64,000 nucleotides of DNA from Butyrivibrio sp. INlla16 (lineage in GTDB: Bacteria > Bacillota > Clostridia > Lachnospirales > Lachnospiraceae): assembly GCF_900104155.1 (NCBI RefSeq), contig NZ_FMYB01000002.1:1-64000 (forward strand). Reading direction: 5' to 3'. A program made the translations under genes and the position numbers. Below are positions 45,127-54,894 of the stretch, piece by piece. Under the pieces are notes generated by a model. That model was not told the origin of the DNA, searched no databases, and was given only the letters and a program-made list of their open reading frames with translations. Numbering within the stretch: the first letter of the stretch is position 1; the number at the start of each line of letters is the position of its first letter.

Positions 45127-47421
45127 ATGTATTATTCCAGTTTAGCTTCGTTATCTTTAGTAATATGTTTTATTATAAACAACAAACTGTTTAGAACAGG
45201 ATATAGCAGGGAATTACCGAAAGCAAAGCTTGAATACAGGCACTTTCTTCACAGCCTTATTCTGTTTATGGTAACAGATATCGCCTGGGGATTATTGTAT
45301 GAGATGCATATTATCCCGTTGGTTTATCTGGATACTATCGCATATTTCGCATCGCAAGCTCTTGCCGTCTTATTTTGGACAAGATTTGTTGTGGCCTATC
45401 TGGATAGGAACAGCTTTACTGACAGGATTCTTCTTGATGTTGGGAAAGTCACGTTTATCTTTGTTGTTTCATGTCTTGTGATTAACATTTTTACCCCTAT
45501 AGTATTTTCATTTGACGAAAATGGCATCTTCTTACCACTGCCTATACGATATCTTTTTTTGATTATACAGGATGTTTTTTTTACAGTAGTTGCATTATAC
45601 ACTTTCAGGGCATACATTAAGGAGGCAAAAAACAAGAGACATCAATATCGGACAATTGCAGTATCAGGGGCAGTTATGGCTGTTTTTATGACATTTCAAA
45701 CCTTTAATCCGCTTCTGCCTTTTTGTGTGACTGGCTTCTTGATTTCAACCTGTCTCATTCATGCATTTGTTGCAGAGGAAGAGGCAGCTGAAAAGGCTAT
45801 TCTTCTGGATGGGGCTTTAAAAGAGGCTGAAAAAGCGAATGCTGCCAAGACAGTTTTCCTGACAAATATGAGTCATGAAATTCGTACCCCGATCAATGTA
45901 ATAATGGGAATGAATGAAATTATACGGCAAAGCTCCAATGATGATAAAATCCTGTCCTGTACAGACAATATTCGGAAGTCCGGGACAAGTCTTCTTTCCA
46001 TAATACGCGATATTTTAGACTTTACCAAGATAGAGACAGGTAGGATGGAGCTTGTCTGCGAAGAGTATTATTTGCCGGATGTTATCGGAGATATTTATAA
46101 TCTTATTCGTTTTAGGGCTGAGGAAAAGGGACTTGAACTTCGCTTTGAAATAGATGCTAAGATGCCCGTAAGGATGAAGGGTGATGCGCTGAGAATTAAG
46201 CAGGTGATCACTAATCTTTTGACAAATGCTGTTAAATATACGGAAAAAGGAAGCGTAACCTTTAAGGCAACGGTGCTTGAGAAAAAAGAGAACATTGCTG
46301 CCATAAGAGTATCTGTGATTGACACAGGAATTGGAATTAAGGACGAGGATAAGGAAAAACTGTTAGCGCCTTTTGAACGGCTCGATACAAATCGCACACG
46401 TACTATAGCGGGTACAGGTGTAGGACTTTCTATAACCTCGGCCCTTCTTCGGATGATGGGATCACAGCTTAGCGTGGACAGTATCTATAATGCAGGGTCG
46501 AATTTTCATTTTGATGTTTCGCAGGAAATTGTGGAGAACACTCCTATTGGTGAAAACTGGATGGATGCTCTTACTTCTTATAAATATACTGATAAGGCAG
46601 AGCGTAGAAACTTTACATCACCGGATAGTCACATTCTGATTGTTGATGATACAGCTTTGAACCTGCAGGTAATTTGTGGGATCCTAGAGCCGACCGGAAT
46701 TCAGATAGATACTGCGGAGAGCGGCGCGGAAGGAATCGATAAATTTGCGGCTGGTTCATATGACCTTGTTCTGCTTGATTATTTGATGCCACACATGAAT
46801 GGCATCGAAACGCTTGCCAAAATAAAGGAAGAATATCCAGAGAAGGCTGCCACAACACCTATTATTTCCATTACGGCAAACGCTGTTGCAGGAGACCGTG
46901 AGCGTATGCTTGAAGCAGGTTTTACCAACTATCTGTCTAAGCCGGTGGTAATTGGTGAACTTATGGATATGCTCATTCAGTATCTTCCTGATGAGAAGGT
47001 TCATTTGGCAGCAGAGGCACCGACGGAAGAGATCAAAGAAGCAAACGAAGCTGATGAACTGGAAGGAATTCCGGCAAAGCTTCTGGATATTCCTTGGATC
47101 GATGTAAAGCAGGGCGTTGAGTATTGCGGCACTGCCGAGACATATATGATGGCGCTTTCAATGTTTACGGATCATATTGATGAAAAGGCTGATCTGCTTG
47201 AGGACTGTCTTACAAATGATGATCTCGAAATGTTTATCGTGACTGTTCATGCCCTTAAGGGGAGCTCACTTACGCTTGGCATGGCAGATTTTTCAGCAAA
47301 ATCGAAGGAACTTGAATTTGCGGGGAAGAGAAACGATATTGAATTTATTAAGGAGAAGATTGCTGATTACCTGGATGAATTCCGCGGGTTAAAACCTGTG
47401 CTTCAGGAGTGCAGTCAGTAG
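45127..47421 (+). CDS. Membrane hybrid histidine kinase (HisKA-HATPase-REC-HPt)
   Basis: The 764-residue protein has about seven N-terminal membrane helices (about 1-215) as a sensor, a short coiled coil, and HisKA with MSHEIRTPINV (His near 250). HATPase follows (NLLTNAVKYTE, DTGIGI, GTGVGLSI), then REC (about 500-620, LLDYLMPHMNG with the phospho-acceptor Asp, and LSKPV), and a C-terminal HPt (about 650-760, VHALKGSSLTLG). All phosphorelay residues are present. The cytoplasmic part is a close paralogue of the damaged kinase at 26.3 kb and served here to place its frameshift. The cognate output regulator is not in the window. Confidence 0.92.
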   Translation: MYYSSLASLSLVICFIINNKLFRTGYSRELPKAKLEYRHFLHSLILFMVTDIAWGLLYEMHIIPLVYLDTIAYFASQALAVLFWTRFVVAYLDRNSFTDRILLDVGKVTFIFVVSCLVINIFTPIVFSFDENGIFLPLPIRYLFLIIQDVFFTVVALYTFRAYIKEAKNKRHQYRTIAVSGAVMAVFMTFQTFNPLLPFCVTGFLISTCLIHAFVAEEEAAEKAILLDGALKEAEKANAAKTVFLTNMSHEIRTPINVIMGMNEIIRQSSNDDKILSCTDNIRKSGTSLLSIIRDILDFTKIETGRMELVCEEYYLPDVIGDIYNLIRFRAEEKGLELRFEIDAKMPVRMKGDALRIKQVITNLLTNAVKYTEKGSVTFKATVLEKKENIAAIRVSVIDTGIGIKDEDKEKLLAPFERLDTNRTRTIAGTGVGLSITSALLRMMGSQLSVDSIYNAGSNFHFDVSQEIVENTPIGENWMDALTSYKYTDKAERRNFTSPDSHILIVDDTALNLQVICGILEPTGIQIDTAESGAEGIDKFAAGSYDLVLLDYLMPHMNGIETLAKIKEEYPEKAATTPIISITANAVAGDRERMLEAGFTNYLSKPVVIGELMDMLIQYLPDEKVHLAAEAPTEEIKEANEADELEGIPAKLLDIPWIDVKQGVEYCGTAETYMMALSMFTDHIDEKADLLEDCLTNDDLEMFIVTVHALKGSSLTLGMADFSAKSKELEFAGKRNDIEFIKEKIADYLDEFRGLKPVLQECSQ

Positions 47422-47430
47422 GAGAATGGT

Positions 47431-47904
47431 ATGAAAAAAGAAGAAAAGACAAATGTTATGCGTGTGCTTGACGGAAAGAAGATAGCTTACGAGAGCCACG
47501 CTTATAATCCGGATGCGACGATGTCCGGCGAAGAGATAGCAGGCCTTCTCGCCGAGGATCCCGAGAAGGTCTTTAAAACGCTTGTTACGCAGGCAAAGAG
47601 CGGAGCCTACTATGTTTTCGTGGTTCCCGTTAAGGAAGAACTTGACCTCAAAAAGGCAGCTAAGGCAGCAGGCGAGAAGGCAGTCAGTATGATCAAGCAA
47701 AAAGAACTCCTTCCGCTTACCGGTTATGTGCACGGCGGCTGCTCACCTATAGGAATGAAGAAACAGTTCCCTACATTCATCCACGAGACTGCAATGCAGT
47801 ATGAGCGGGTATTTGTCAGCGCTGGCAAGGTGGGATACCAGATAGAGCTAAGCCCGTCGGACCTTACCAGCGTTGTGAGGTGCACGGCGGCGGATATTGT
47901 ATAA
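47431..47904 (+). CDS. YbaK/EbsC-type aminoacyl-tRNA deacylase
   Basis: The 157-residue protein is a single YbaK domain, which in relatives hydrolyses mischarged Cys-tRNA-Pro. Key landmarks are KVFKTLVTQ, YYVFVVPVKEELDLKKAAKAAG, GYVHGGCSPIGMKKQFPTFIHE and VSAGKVGYQIELSPSDL. It begins nine bases after the hybrid kinase stop, so it is the last gene of that unit. It ends 26 bases before the convergent pseudokinase gene, and I see no terminator between them. Confidence 0.92.
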   Translation: MKKEEKTNVMRVLDGKKIAYESHAYNPDATMSGEEIAGLLAEDPEKVFKTLVTQAKSGAYYVFVVPVKEELDLKKAAKAAGEKAVSMIKQKELLPLTGYVHGGCSPIGMKKQFPTFIHETAMQYERVFVSAGKVGYQIELSPSDLTSVVRCTAADIV

Positions 47905-47930
47905 GTTTTATGAGAAAACACCCCCGTTAT

Positions 47931-49118
47931 TTATATATACTCTGCAACTGTGTTGTACAGCCTTCCGGAGTCGACCGGTTTTACAAGGTGTGAATTCATT
48001 CCGGCCTTGAGACTCTGCTCGTAATTTTCATGGAAAGCATTTACGGTCATGGCTATGATCGGAATCTTTCTGGATGTAGGAATGGTTGTGTTCTCCCTTA
48101 TCTGCTTGGCTACAGATAGGCCGTCTATATCAGGCATTACAATATCAAGAAGAATCAGGTCGAATTTGCCATGCTCTGCTCTGTAGGTAAGAAGCGCTTC
48201 TCTGCCATCGCGTACGGTAATAACCTCTGCGCCTTTTGCTCTAAGAAGCTTATCGATTATCTCAAGATTGATCTCATCGTCGTCAGCTACGAGAATTCTC
48301 TTCTGTGAAAAGTCGAATTTGCGGTTAACCTTAGCTGAATACTCGCCAACCGATACAATAGGAAATTTGATGGAGAGCTGTACACTTGATCCCTCCTCAG
48401 GATTTGAGGTGGCTTCGACAACATCTGTTCCCATTTCATGTGCATAGAATCTGATAATAGTGATAGTTGGATCCATGGATTCAAGACTGGAATACATATC
48501 ATATTCAATTGCAGCAAACTCATCTTTTAAAGCCTGCAGCTTGCCGCTCATAATAGTAGTATCTTTGCCGTAAACCTTAAAACTGATGTCAATATTATTG
48601 TTGACACAGCCATTACTTTGGACATCCAGATGTACCACATTCTTTCGGGGCATCATCTCAGTAATTACTCTGATCATCTTGCGAAGAATTTGAAAAAGAA
48701 TTGTATAATCTGCGTTGATATAACAGTTTTCCAGTTCCTTCTTTTCAATAATAAGCTCTATTCCGGTGGGATCAAGAAGATTAGCCATATCATCTTTTAA
48801 CGATTTTAGAAAATCATCCAAATTAACAAGCTCAGGATGTAGGCTGATGTTTTTCATTGCGATCTGACGCATTGCCATAACATCATCCATGGATTCGTTC
48901 ATTAAATGGCTTGCATGGTTTATCTTATCAAGATAATGTTTTATTGCTACGTCATTGTTACCGGTTTCAAGTGCTATCTTGGAAAATTCGATTATAGAAT
49001 ACAGAGGACCCCTGACATTTCTGCTCATCTGCTCAAGAAAGGTGTCGCTAAAATACAGCTTATGCTTCACCTCAATAAGCTTGTCGACAAGCCTATTATT
49101 ATTATTTGTGTCGTTCAT
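47931..49118 (-). CDS. Pseudokinase fused to a REC domain
   Basis: The 395-residue soluble protein has the layout of a hybrid kinase but a degenerate kinase half. The H-box reads MSRNVRGPLYSI, with Arg33 in place of the phospho-accepting His. The HATPase region (about 140-255) has no recognisable N-box, DxGxG or GxGxG motifs. The C-terminal REC domain (about 275-395) looks functional: ILVADDDEINLEI, LLDIVMPDIDG with the acceptor Asp, AMTVNA and LVKPV. It probably receives phosphate rather than generating it. It is transcribed divergently from a CheB-CheR-kinase-REC gene followed by an HPt gene, which makes a shared relay likely. I take the ATG at 49118, after GAGGGG, over one at 49175. Confidence 0.88.
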   Translation of the reverse strand: MNDTNNNNRLVDKLIEVKHKLYFSDTFLEQMSRNVRGPLYSIIEFSKIALETGNNDVAIKHYLDKINHASHLMNESMDDVMAMRQIAMKNISLHPELVNLDDFLKSLKDDMANLLDPTGIELIIEKKELENCYINADYTILFQILRKMIRVITEMMPRKNVVHLDVQSNGCVNNNIDISFKVYGKDTTIMSGKLQALKDEFAAIEYDMYSSLESMDPTITIIRFYAHEMGTDVVEATSNPEEGSSVQLSIKFPIVSVGEYSAKVNRKFDFSQKRILVADDDEINLEIIDKLLRAKGAEVITVRDGREALLTYRAEHGKFDLILLDIVMPDIDGLSVAKQIRENTTIPTSRKIPIIAMTVNAFHENYEQSLKAGMNSHLVKPVDSGRLYNTVAEYI

Positions 49119-49246
49119 TACATTCCCCTCTAGAAAATATTGCGAAATATTGAGATAATAATACCATATATTCATACAGAAATTCTATTAAATAACAATT
49201 AATTATAATCTAAAGTTAATATGCAAAACATAGGGAGGTGGTCTAT

Positions 49247-52200
49247 ATGTATAATCCTCAGGACATGTCTGTAAATATTCAGCCGCACTGCGTAGTAGGA
49301 ATAGGGGCGTCAGCGGGAGGACTTGAAGCGCTTCAGCAATTCCTCACATTTCTTCCATCCAATACAGGCATGGCTTTTGTCATAATCCAGCATCTTGCTC
49401 CAAATCATAAGAGCATGCTTGCTGATATTCTTGCGAAATATAATTCCATGCCGATAACAGAAATCGAGGATGGAATGAAGGTTGAGAGAAATCACATCTA
49501 CATGATTCCGCCCAAATATAACGTGGAAATCCACAACAACACACTGAACCTCAAGGAGCAGAACTCTCAGGAAATAAGTCACCCTATAGACATCTTCTTC
49601 CGTTCGCTTGCGAACGCCTATGAAAATCGTTCCGTTGCTGTAATCCTTTCGGGAACAGGTTCCGACGGTACAAACGGTATCAGAGCCATCAAGGAACAGA
49701 ACGGTATGATCATCGTTCAGAGTCCCGAGTCTGCAAAATTCGATGGAATGCCGCGAAATGCCATAAGCACCGGATTTGTTGATCTTATGTTAAAGCCGGA
49801 TTCCATAGCACGCGAGCTTGCACATATCGCCAAGTCTGTGATAGATGCTGAGACACAGCTCGGTGTTACTGATGACGACCTTCTTTCCAAAGTATTTTCA
49901 ATATTAAAAAACGTAACCAACATAAACTATGCATACTATAAACAGACCACCATCCTGCGTAGAATTGAAAGAAGGCTTGTTGTAACTCATAACAGAAACC
50001 TTCGTGAGTATGTCAGTTACATGACTAATAACCCTGAGGAAGCAAAGCTGCTTGCTAAAGAGGTGCTCATCGGTGTTACCTCATTTTTCCGTGATCCCGA
50101 TTACTTCGAAGTGTTAAAGGAAAATGTTGTCAAGAAGCTGATCACAAGCTCTCATCCTGACGACGAGCTGCGCATCTGGGTTGCGGGCTGTTCAACCGGT
50201 GAAGAAGCCTACTCCATTGCTATTCTTTTTGCGGAAGCCATGGAAGAGCTATCCATTCACAGGGGAGTAAAAATATTTGCAACAGACTTAGATCCCGATT
50301 CCATAAGCACTGCTGTGCGCGGAGTTTACGGAAATAACATAATAGAGGAAGTGTCTGTCGCAAGACTTTCCAAATTTTTCACACGAAAAGGAAATAAATA
50401 TGTCATTCATCATGACATAAGAAAAATGATCATCTTCGCTCAGCACAATGTATTCCAGGATCCGCCGTTCGGAAAACTGGATTTGATATGCTGCCGAAAT
50501 GTACTTATATATTTCCAAGCGGTGCTTCAGCGCAATCTTTTTGCCATTTTTCACATGGCTCTATCCAACAGAGGATATCTGTTCCTTGGCCGCTCGGAAT
50601 CAGTCATTGACTATGCAGATGTATTCCGTGTTGTATGCGCCGATGAAAAGATTTTCATACACTATGCGGAAGGCAATGCACCGGCACATGAGCAGTTTGC
50701 TTATTCCATGAGCAATATCGAACCTCCTATCGAGCCTATCAATGTCTCGGGCGGCGAGGATGATGATTCCGCGAGTTACAAGGCACATGAGCTTGATACC
50801 TCTGTGCTTGAATCTCTCATGCCCGCAACGGTTCTTGTTAATGAAAAGAACGAGCTGGTAAGAAGCTATGGTAACTGTTCAAGACTCATTTCGCTTCCTA
50901 CCGGCCAGGTTACATTGGACATTTTCCAGCTTATCAGGACAGATATGAAAATTGCGCTTTCCACCGCGCTTAAGGAAGCAAGGCTTACAAACGAACGCAA
51001 GGCATACTCGGATGTTCCTGTTGATATCGATGGGAAATCAGAATTTGTTTCGATTGTTGCGCAGCCTATTTGTGACAATCACGGTGAAAAGACAGATTTT
51101 ACTGCGGTTTCGTTTATACGAGGACGTGAACTGACAAATGTTGACATGCAGAAATACCAGGTTGATTTTGCTGCATCCCAGCGTATATCAGACCTTGAGC
51201 AGGAACTAAAAGCAACCAAGCATTCACTTCGACAGACAGTTACGGAACTTGAGTCAACAAATGCCGAACTTCAGGCTGCAAATGAGGAACTTCTTACAGC
51301 CAACGAGGAACTTCAGTCAAGTAACGAGGAACTTCAGTCTGTCAACGAGGAACTTTATACCGTTAATTCCGAATATCAGTCCAAGGTTACAGAGCTTGCG
51401 GTTACCAATAATGATATGGCTAATTTCCTTTCTTCCACCCTTGTCGGAATTCTCATGGTGGATAAGGATTTAAATATTAGAAAATATACGGAATATATCT
51501 CGTCGGAATTCAGTGTTGCCGATCAGGATGTGGGAAGATCTCTCAGGTACATAAGCTTTAACTTTGCCACAATTGATCTTCTTGCTCAGTGCAATCAGGT
51601 TCTTAAGACAATGGAACCCGTAGAGCAGCGATGTGCTTCTGTTGCAGGAAAAACTTATCTTATTCGCATAGCGCCATATCATGAAATTAATGGAACAGAA
51701 GAGTCCGGTGCTGTAATCAGTGATAGAAAGCGTGCGCTCAAGGGTTTGGTACTTACTTTTGTTGATACAACAAAACAAATTGATGATCAGGAACAGATTG
51801 ATGAAATGGGCAAAGCTCTTCGTGCGGCGGTAAGATCAAGCCGGGAAAAGGAGACTTTCCTTTCGCAGATGTCTCACGATATGAGAACTCCTCTTACTGC
51901 GATTTTCGGACTTACCGAGCTCTCACTTCAGGAGGAATCCTTAACGCCTGCACTAAAGGATAATCTTGATAAGATTATGACTTCAAGCAAATATCTGCTT
52001 ACACTTATCGAGGAAATATTGGAAACAAGCAAGATTAACGCAGGGAAAGTGGTTTCCATAAGCTCAGCTGTTCGCGAGGAAAACCTTATAACTTCAATTT
52101 CAACTATTACGGCAGAGCAGGCACGTGAAGCCGGCCTTGATTTTGACTATAAGATAAACGGTTCAAAGGATCGTTATGTCCTTATGGATACAAAGCATGT

Positions 52201-52996
52201 TGAACGATCTATCCTGAATCTTTTGTCGAATAGTATTAAGTTCACTCCAAAAGGAGGTCGGATAATCTTTACGACTGATATAATGTATACCGATACTTCT
52301 TCCATTCATACTTACACTATAAGAGATACTGGTATTGGTATAAGTGAAGAATTCCAGCAGAGGATGTTCCTGCCTTTTGAACAGGACCGAGATTCAGACG
52401 ATCCCTACCAGGAAGGTACCGGACTTGGGCTGTACATATGTAAAAACCTTGTAGAACTCATGGGAGGAACAATATCCTGCATAAGCCATGTTGGAGTAGG
52501 AACAGAGTTCACTATTGTTCTAACTTATCCTATCGCTACCGATGAGCAGATAAGCCTTCATACTCAGCAGTCAGAAAAGTATGAGGATCAGATTCTTTAC
52601 GGTAAAACTATCCTTCTGGCAGAGGATAACACAATAAATGCGGAAGTTATAATTAAGCTGTTAAAAACAAAGGGAATTCATACAGAAGTTGCAAGAGATG
52701 GACAGGAAGTTGTGGATATGCTAAAAACTCGTGATCCTTATCATTATCAGGCAATCCTTATGGATCTTATGATGCCTGTAAAGAGTGGTATCGAGGCAGC
52801 TAAGGAAATACGCGCACTGGGTACTCCGGATGCAGCTACTATTCCCATTTTCGCACTTACAGCAGATATGGCTAACGATGTAGAAGGCAGATGTGCAGAA
52901 GCAGGTATGGATATTATTTTGGAAAAACCGATTGATCAAAACAAGTTATTTGCAAGTTTGGCAAAGGCTATCCAGAAGCAGCTGGATGAGAGCTGA
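49247..52996 (+). CDS. CheB-CheR-PAS-histidine kinase-REC fusion protein
   Basis: The 1249-residue soluble protein joins five modules. CheB methylesterase (about 12-190) has GIGASAGGLEAL with the active Ser, IQHLAPNH with the His, and SGTGSDGTNGI with the Asp. CheR methyltransferase (about 205-470) has AGCSTGEEAYSIAI and CRNVLIYF. A PAS-like segment is followed by a coiled coil of repeated ANEELLTANEELQSSNEEL units (about 660-710), and then a second PAS region. HisKA has MSHDMRTPLTA; HATPase has NLLSNSIKFTPKGG, RDTGIGI and GTGLGLYI; REC has LLAEDNTINAE and LMDLMMPVKSG. No receptor gene is nearby. Such fusions can methylate or demethylate receptors or act as general sensors. The start at 49247 follows GGGAGGTGG. 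Confidence 0.93.
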   Translation: MYNPQDMSVNIQPHCVVGIGASAGGLEALQQFLTFLPSNTGMAFVIIQHLAPNHKSMLADILAKYNSMPITEIEDGMKVERNHIYMIPPKYNVEIHNNTLNLKEQNSQEISHPIDIFFRSLANAYENRSVAVILSGTGSDGTNGIRAIKEQNGMIIVQSPESAKFDGMPRNAISTGFVDLMLKPDSIARELAHIAKSVIDAETQLGVTDDDLLSKVFSILKNVTNINYAYYKQTTILRRIERRLVVTHNRNLREYVSYMTNNPEEAKLLAKEVLIGVTSFFRDPDYFEVLKENVVKKLITSSHPDDELRIWVAGCSTGEEAYSIAILFAEAMEELSIHRGVKIFATDLDPDSISTAVRGVYGNNIIEEVSVARLSKFFTRKGNKYVIHHDIRKMIIFAQHNVFQDPPFGKLDLICCRNVLIYFQAVLQRNLFAIFHMALSNRGYLFLGRSESVIDYADVFRVVCADEKIFIHYAEGNAPAHEQFAYSMSNIEPPIEPINVSGGEDDDSASYKAHELDTSVLESLMPATVLVNEKNELVRSYGNCSRLISLPTGQVTLDIFQLIRTDMKIALSTALKEARLTNERKAYSDVPVDIDGKSEFVSIVAQPICDNHGEKTDFTAVSFIRGRELTNVDMQKYQVDFAASQRISDLEQELKATKHSLRQTVTELESTNAELQAANEELLTANEELQSSNEELQSVNEELYTVNSEYQSKVTELAVTNNDMANFLSSTLVGILMVDKDLNIRKYTEYISSEFSVADQDVGRSLRYISFNFATIDLLAQCNQVLKTMEPVEQRCASVAGKTYLIRIAPYHEINGTEESGAVISDRKRALKGLVLTFVDTTKQIDDQEQIDEMGKALRAAVRSSREKETFLSQMSHDMRTPLTAIFGLTELSLQEESLTPALKDNLDKIMTSSKYLLTLIEEILETSKINAGKVVSISSAVREENLITSISTITAEQAREAGLDFDYKINGSKDRYVLMDTKHVERSILNLLSNSIKFTPKGGRIIFTTDIMYTDTSSIHTYTIRDTGIGISEEFQQRMFLPFEQDRDSDDPYQEGTGLGLYICKNLVELMGGTISCISHVGVGTEFTIVLTYPIATDEQISLHTQQSEKYEDQILYGKTILLAEDNTINAEVIIKLLKTKGIHTEVARDGQEVVDMLKTRDPYHYQAILMDLMMPVKSGIEAAKEIRALGTPDAATIPIFALTADMANDVEGRCAEAGMDIILEKPIDQNKLFASLAKAIQKQLDES

Positions 52997-53040
52997 TGCA
53001 GTGATAAGACAAAATATATTTTGATTTGCGGAGATATATT

Positions 53041-53391
53041 ATGGACAGTAAGAAAATTGTAGCTCTTAGGGAATGGGGGGCAGATACAGAATCAGCGATT
53101 AAAAGAATGGTTGGTGATGAAAAATTTTACCTTAATCTAGTGGATTCTTTCTTATCAAACAATGACTGGAGAGATCTGTGTTTAAAGATTGAAAAGAAAC
53201 AATACAAGGATGCCTTTGTAATATCACATCGAATCAAAGGCTCCTGCGCAGATCTCTCATTAACGCCACTTTTTACGGCTATGTGCGAACTGACCGATGA
53301 CCTTCGAAATGATGAAATCCGTCCCACACTTGAGACTAACCTTAAAATTGCAGGAAAACTCCGGGACAGATTGATTGAAACTTTAAACTGA
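53041..53391 (+). CDS. Free-standing HPt phosphotransfer protein
   Basis: The 116-residue protein is a single HPt domain. The phospho-accepting His63 sits in ISHRIKGSCADLSL, matching the HPt consensus HxxKGS. It lies 44 bases after the CheB-CheR-kinase-REC gene, on the same strand, so it is probably co-transcribed. An expected role is to carry phosphate between that protein's REC domain, the adjacent divergent pseudokinase-REC protein, and an unknown output regulator. The start ATG at 53041 follows GCGGAG. Confidence 0.88.
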   Translation: MDSKKIVALREWGADTESAIKRMVGDEKFYLNLVDSFLSNNDWRDLCLKIEKKQYKDAFVISHRIKGSCADLSLTPLFTAMCELTDDLRNDEIRPTLETNLKIAGKLRDRLIETLN

Positions 53392-53433
53392 CAGCATTGA
53401 TTAGTGAGGCCTTTTCTATATTGTTGAAAATTT

Positions 53434-53552
53434 AGTTGCAGGTATTGTATTATTTATGTTACTGTCTGCGGGCTGTCAGCTTCCGGCACAAAACAGCAGG
53501 AGACTATTTCTTTAAATACACAAAGGATGGTGCAGTTAAACCTGCTGCTTAA
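53434..53552 (+). pseudogene. Possible remnant of a small lipoprotein gene
   Basis: One frame reads VAGIVLFMLLSAGCQLPAQ, which ends in a lipobox-like LSAGC; it lacks a good start codon and stops soon after. The neighbouring frame reads DYFFKYTKDGAVKPAA and then stops at 53552. The two pieces could be one small lipoprotein gene broken by a frameshift. This is a weak call based on pattern only. The 247-base gap here otherwise holds a terminator. Confidence 0.3.
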
Positions 53553-53569
53553 TATTAGATAAAATAAAA

Positions 53570-53618
53570 CCGGGCTTCAATGTGAACTGATCACAAGATT
53601 GAAGCCCGGAAATTTTTT
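53570..53618. terminator. Bidirectional terminator
   Basis: CCGGGCTTCAAT and ATTGAAGCCCGG form a perfect twelve-base stem, flanked by A-rich and T-rich tracts. It lies between the HPt gene and the convergent symporter gene. Confidence 0.9.
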
Positions 53619-53638
53619 TATTTATTTAAGAACCCTTG

Positions 53639-54860
53639 TCAGGATGCTTTCTTAGCAGCTTTTTTTCGTTCCAGATTAGAAACGATAAGTGCGCAGGAAG
53701 CATCACCTGTGATGTTAACAACTGTTCTTCCCATGTCGAAGATTCGGTCTACGCCGGCAACAAGTGCGATTCCGTCAAGAGGAAGACCAACAGAGGCGAG
53801 CACCATGGCGAGCATTACCATTCCGGCACCGGGTACACCGGCGGTTCCGATGGAAGCAAGAGTTGCGGTAAGCACGATGGTTACCATCTGGGAAGGCGTC
53901 AAATGGATGCCATAGCAGGCAGCTATGAAGATTGCACACACACCCTGATAGATAGCGGTTCCATCCATGTTGATTGTGGCACCAAGGGGAAGCACGAAGG
54001 AAGTAACTTCTTTGTCGGCTCCCATCTTCTCGCAGCCCTTCATATTGATCGGAAGTGTTCCGACTGAGGAAGAACTTGAGAAGGCAAAAATCATGGCGGG
54101 AAGTTGGCCTTTCAGGAATGCAAGAGGACTCATGCCCCCATGACTTTAACCGCAAAGGAATAAACAATCAGCATATGCATAAAATAACATATGTATGCTG
54201 TAAGTAGCACCATCGCGAGTGATCCGATGATCGCTGCTCCGTTGGTGGCAACTACGGGACAGATCAGGCAGAATACACCGATGGGTGAGAGCTTTAAGAT
54301 CATTTCCATACACTTCATGAAAATTGCATTAAAGGAATTGATGCCTTTTACGGCGGGAGCAGCTTCATCACCTACCAGGATTATTGCAAAGCCTATAAGC
54401 AGAGCCATAACGATTACCTGGAGCATGGTAGCTTCAGATAAAGGGGCTACAAAGTTGGATGGGAAAATATTTACAACGGTGTCCATAAAAGGAACGCCTT
54501 CTGAAGCTTCATAGCTAAGCTCAGAGGTCTCGAGGATCGGGAAAAAGCCCTTGAAAAGATTACCGCCAACGAGACCTATTACAATAGCTACAGCCGTTGT
54601 GCACAGGTAATAACAGACGGTTTTTATTCCGATAGAGCCAACCTTTCGGATATCACTCATTGAGATAATGCCGGCCATTATTGAAAACAGTACTATCGGA
54701 ACAACTATGAATTTCAACAGATTAAGAAAAATGGTTCCGATCGGTTTAATGTAGCTGTCCGCAAAATCAGCGTGACTTTGAAGAAGCAAGCCTGCGATTA
54801 TACCGAGAACAAGAGCAATAAAAATCTGAGTTGCGAGTGGCAGTTTTTCCTGGTTTCCAT
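53639..54860 (-). pseudogene. Dicarboxylate/glutamate:cation symporter with two frameshifts
   Basis: When joined, three frames give a full-length DAACS-family symporter of about 407 residues with the serine-rich hairpin FAFSSSSSVGTLP and the NMDGT motif, both intact. The natural start is the ATG at 54860 after a GGGGG ribosome binding site. Reading METRK, one A is missing from the run at 54844-54848; restoring it gives KLPLATQIFIALVLGIIAGL, the usual first helix. The second lesion is in the run of five G (minus strand) at 54135-54139; one more G restores VMGGMSPLAFL. Both are single-base losses in homopolymers, compatible with true decay, slippage-based phase variation or sequencing error. 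As written, no full product is made. Confidence 0.88.
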
Positions 54861-54894
54861 AAAAATAATCCCCCTTTTTCTTTATGGTGTCGGT

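Noticed and set aside
54130-54132. TGA in the symporter read as selenocysteine
   Set aside because: The frame changes at this point and restoring one G gives the family sequence; there is no Sec position in this family.
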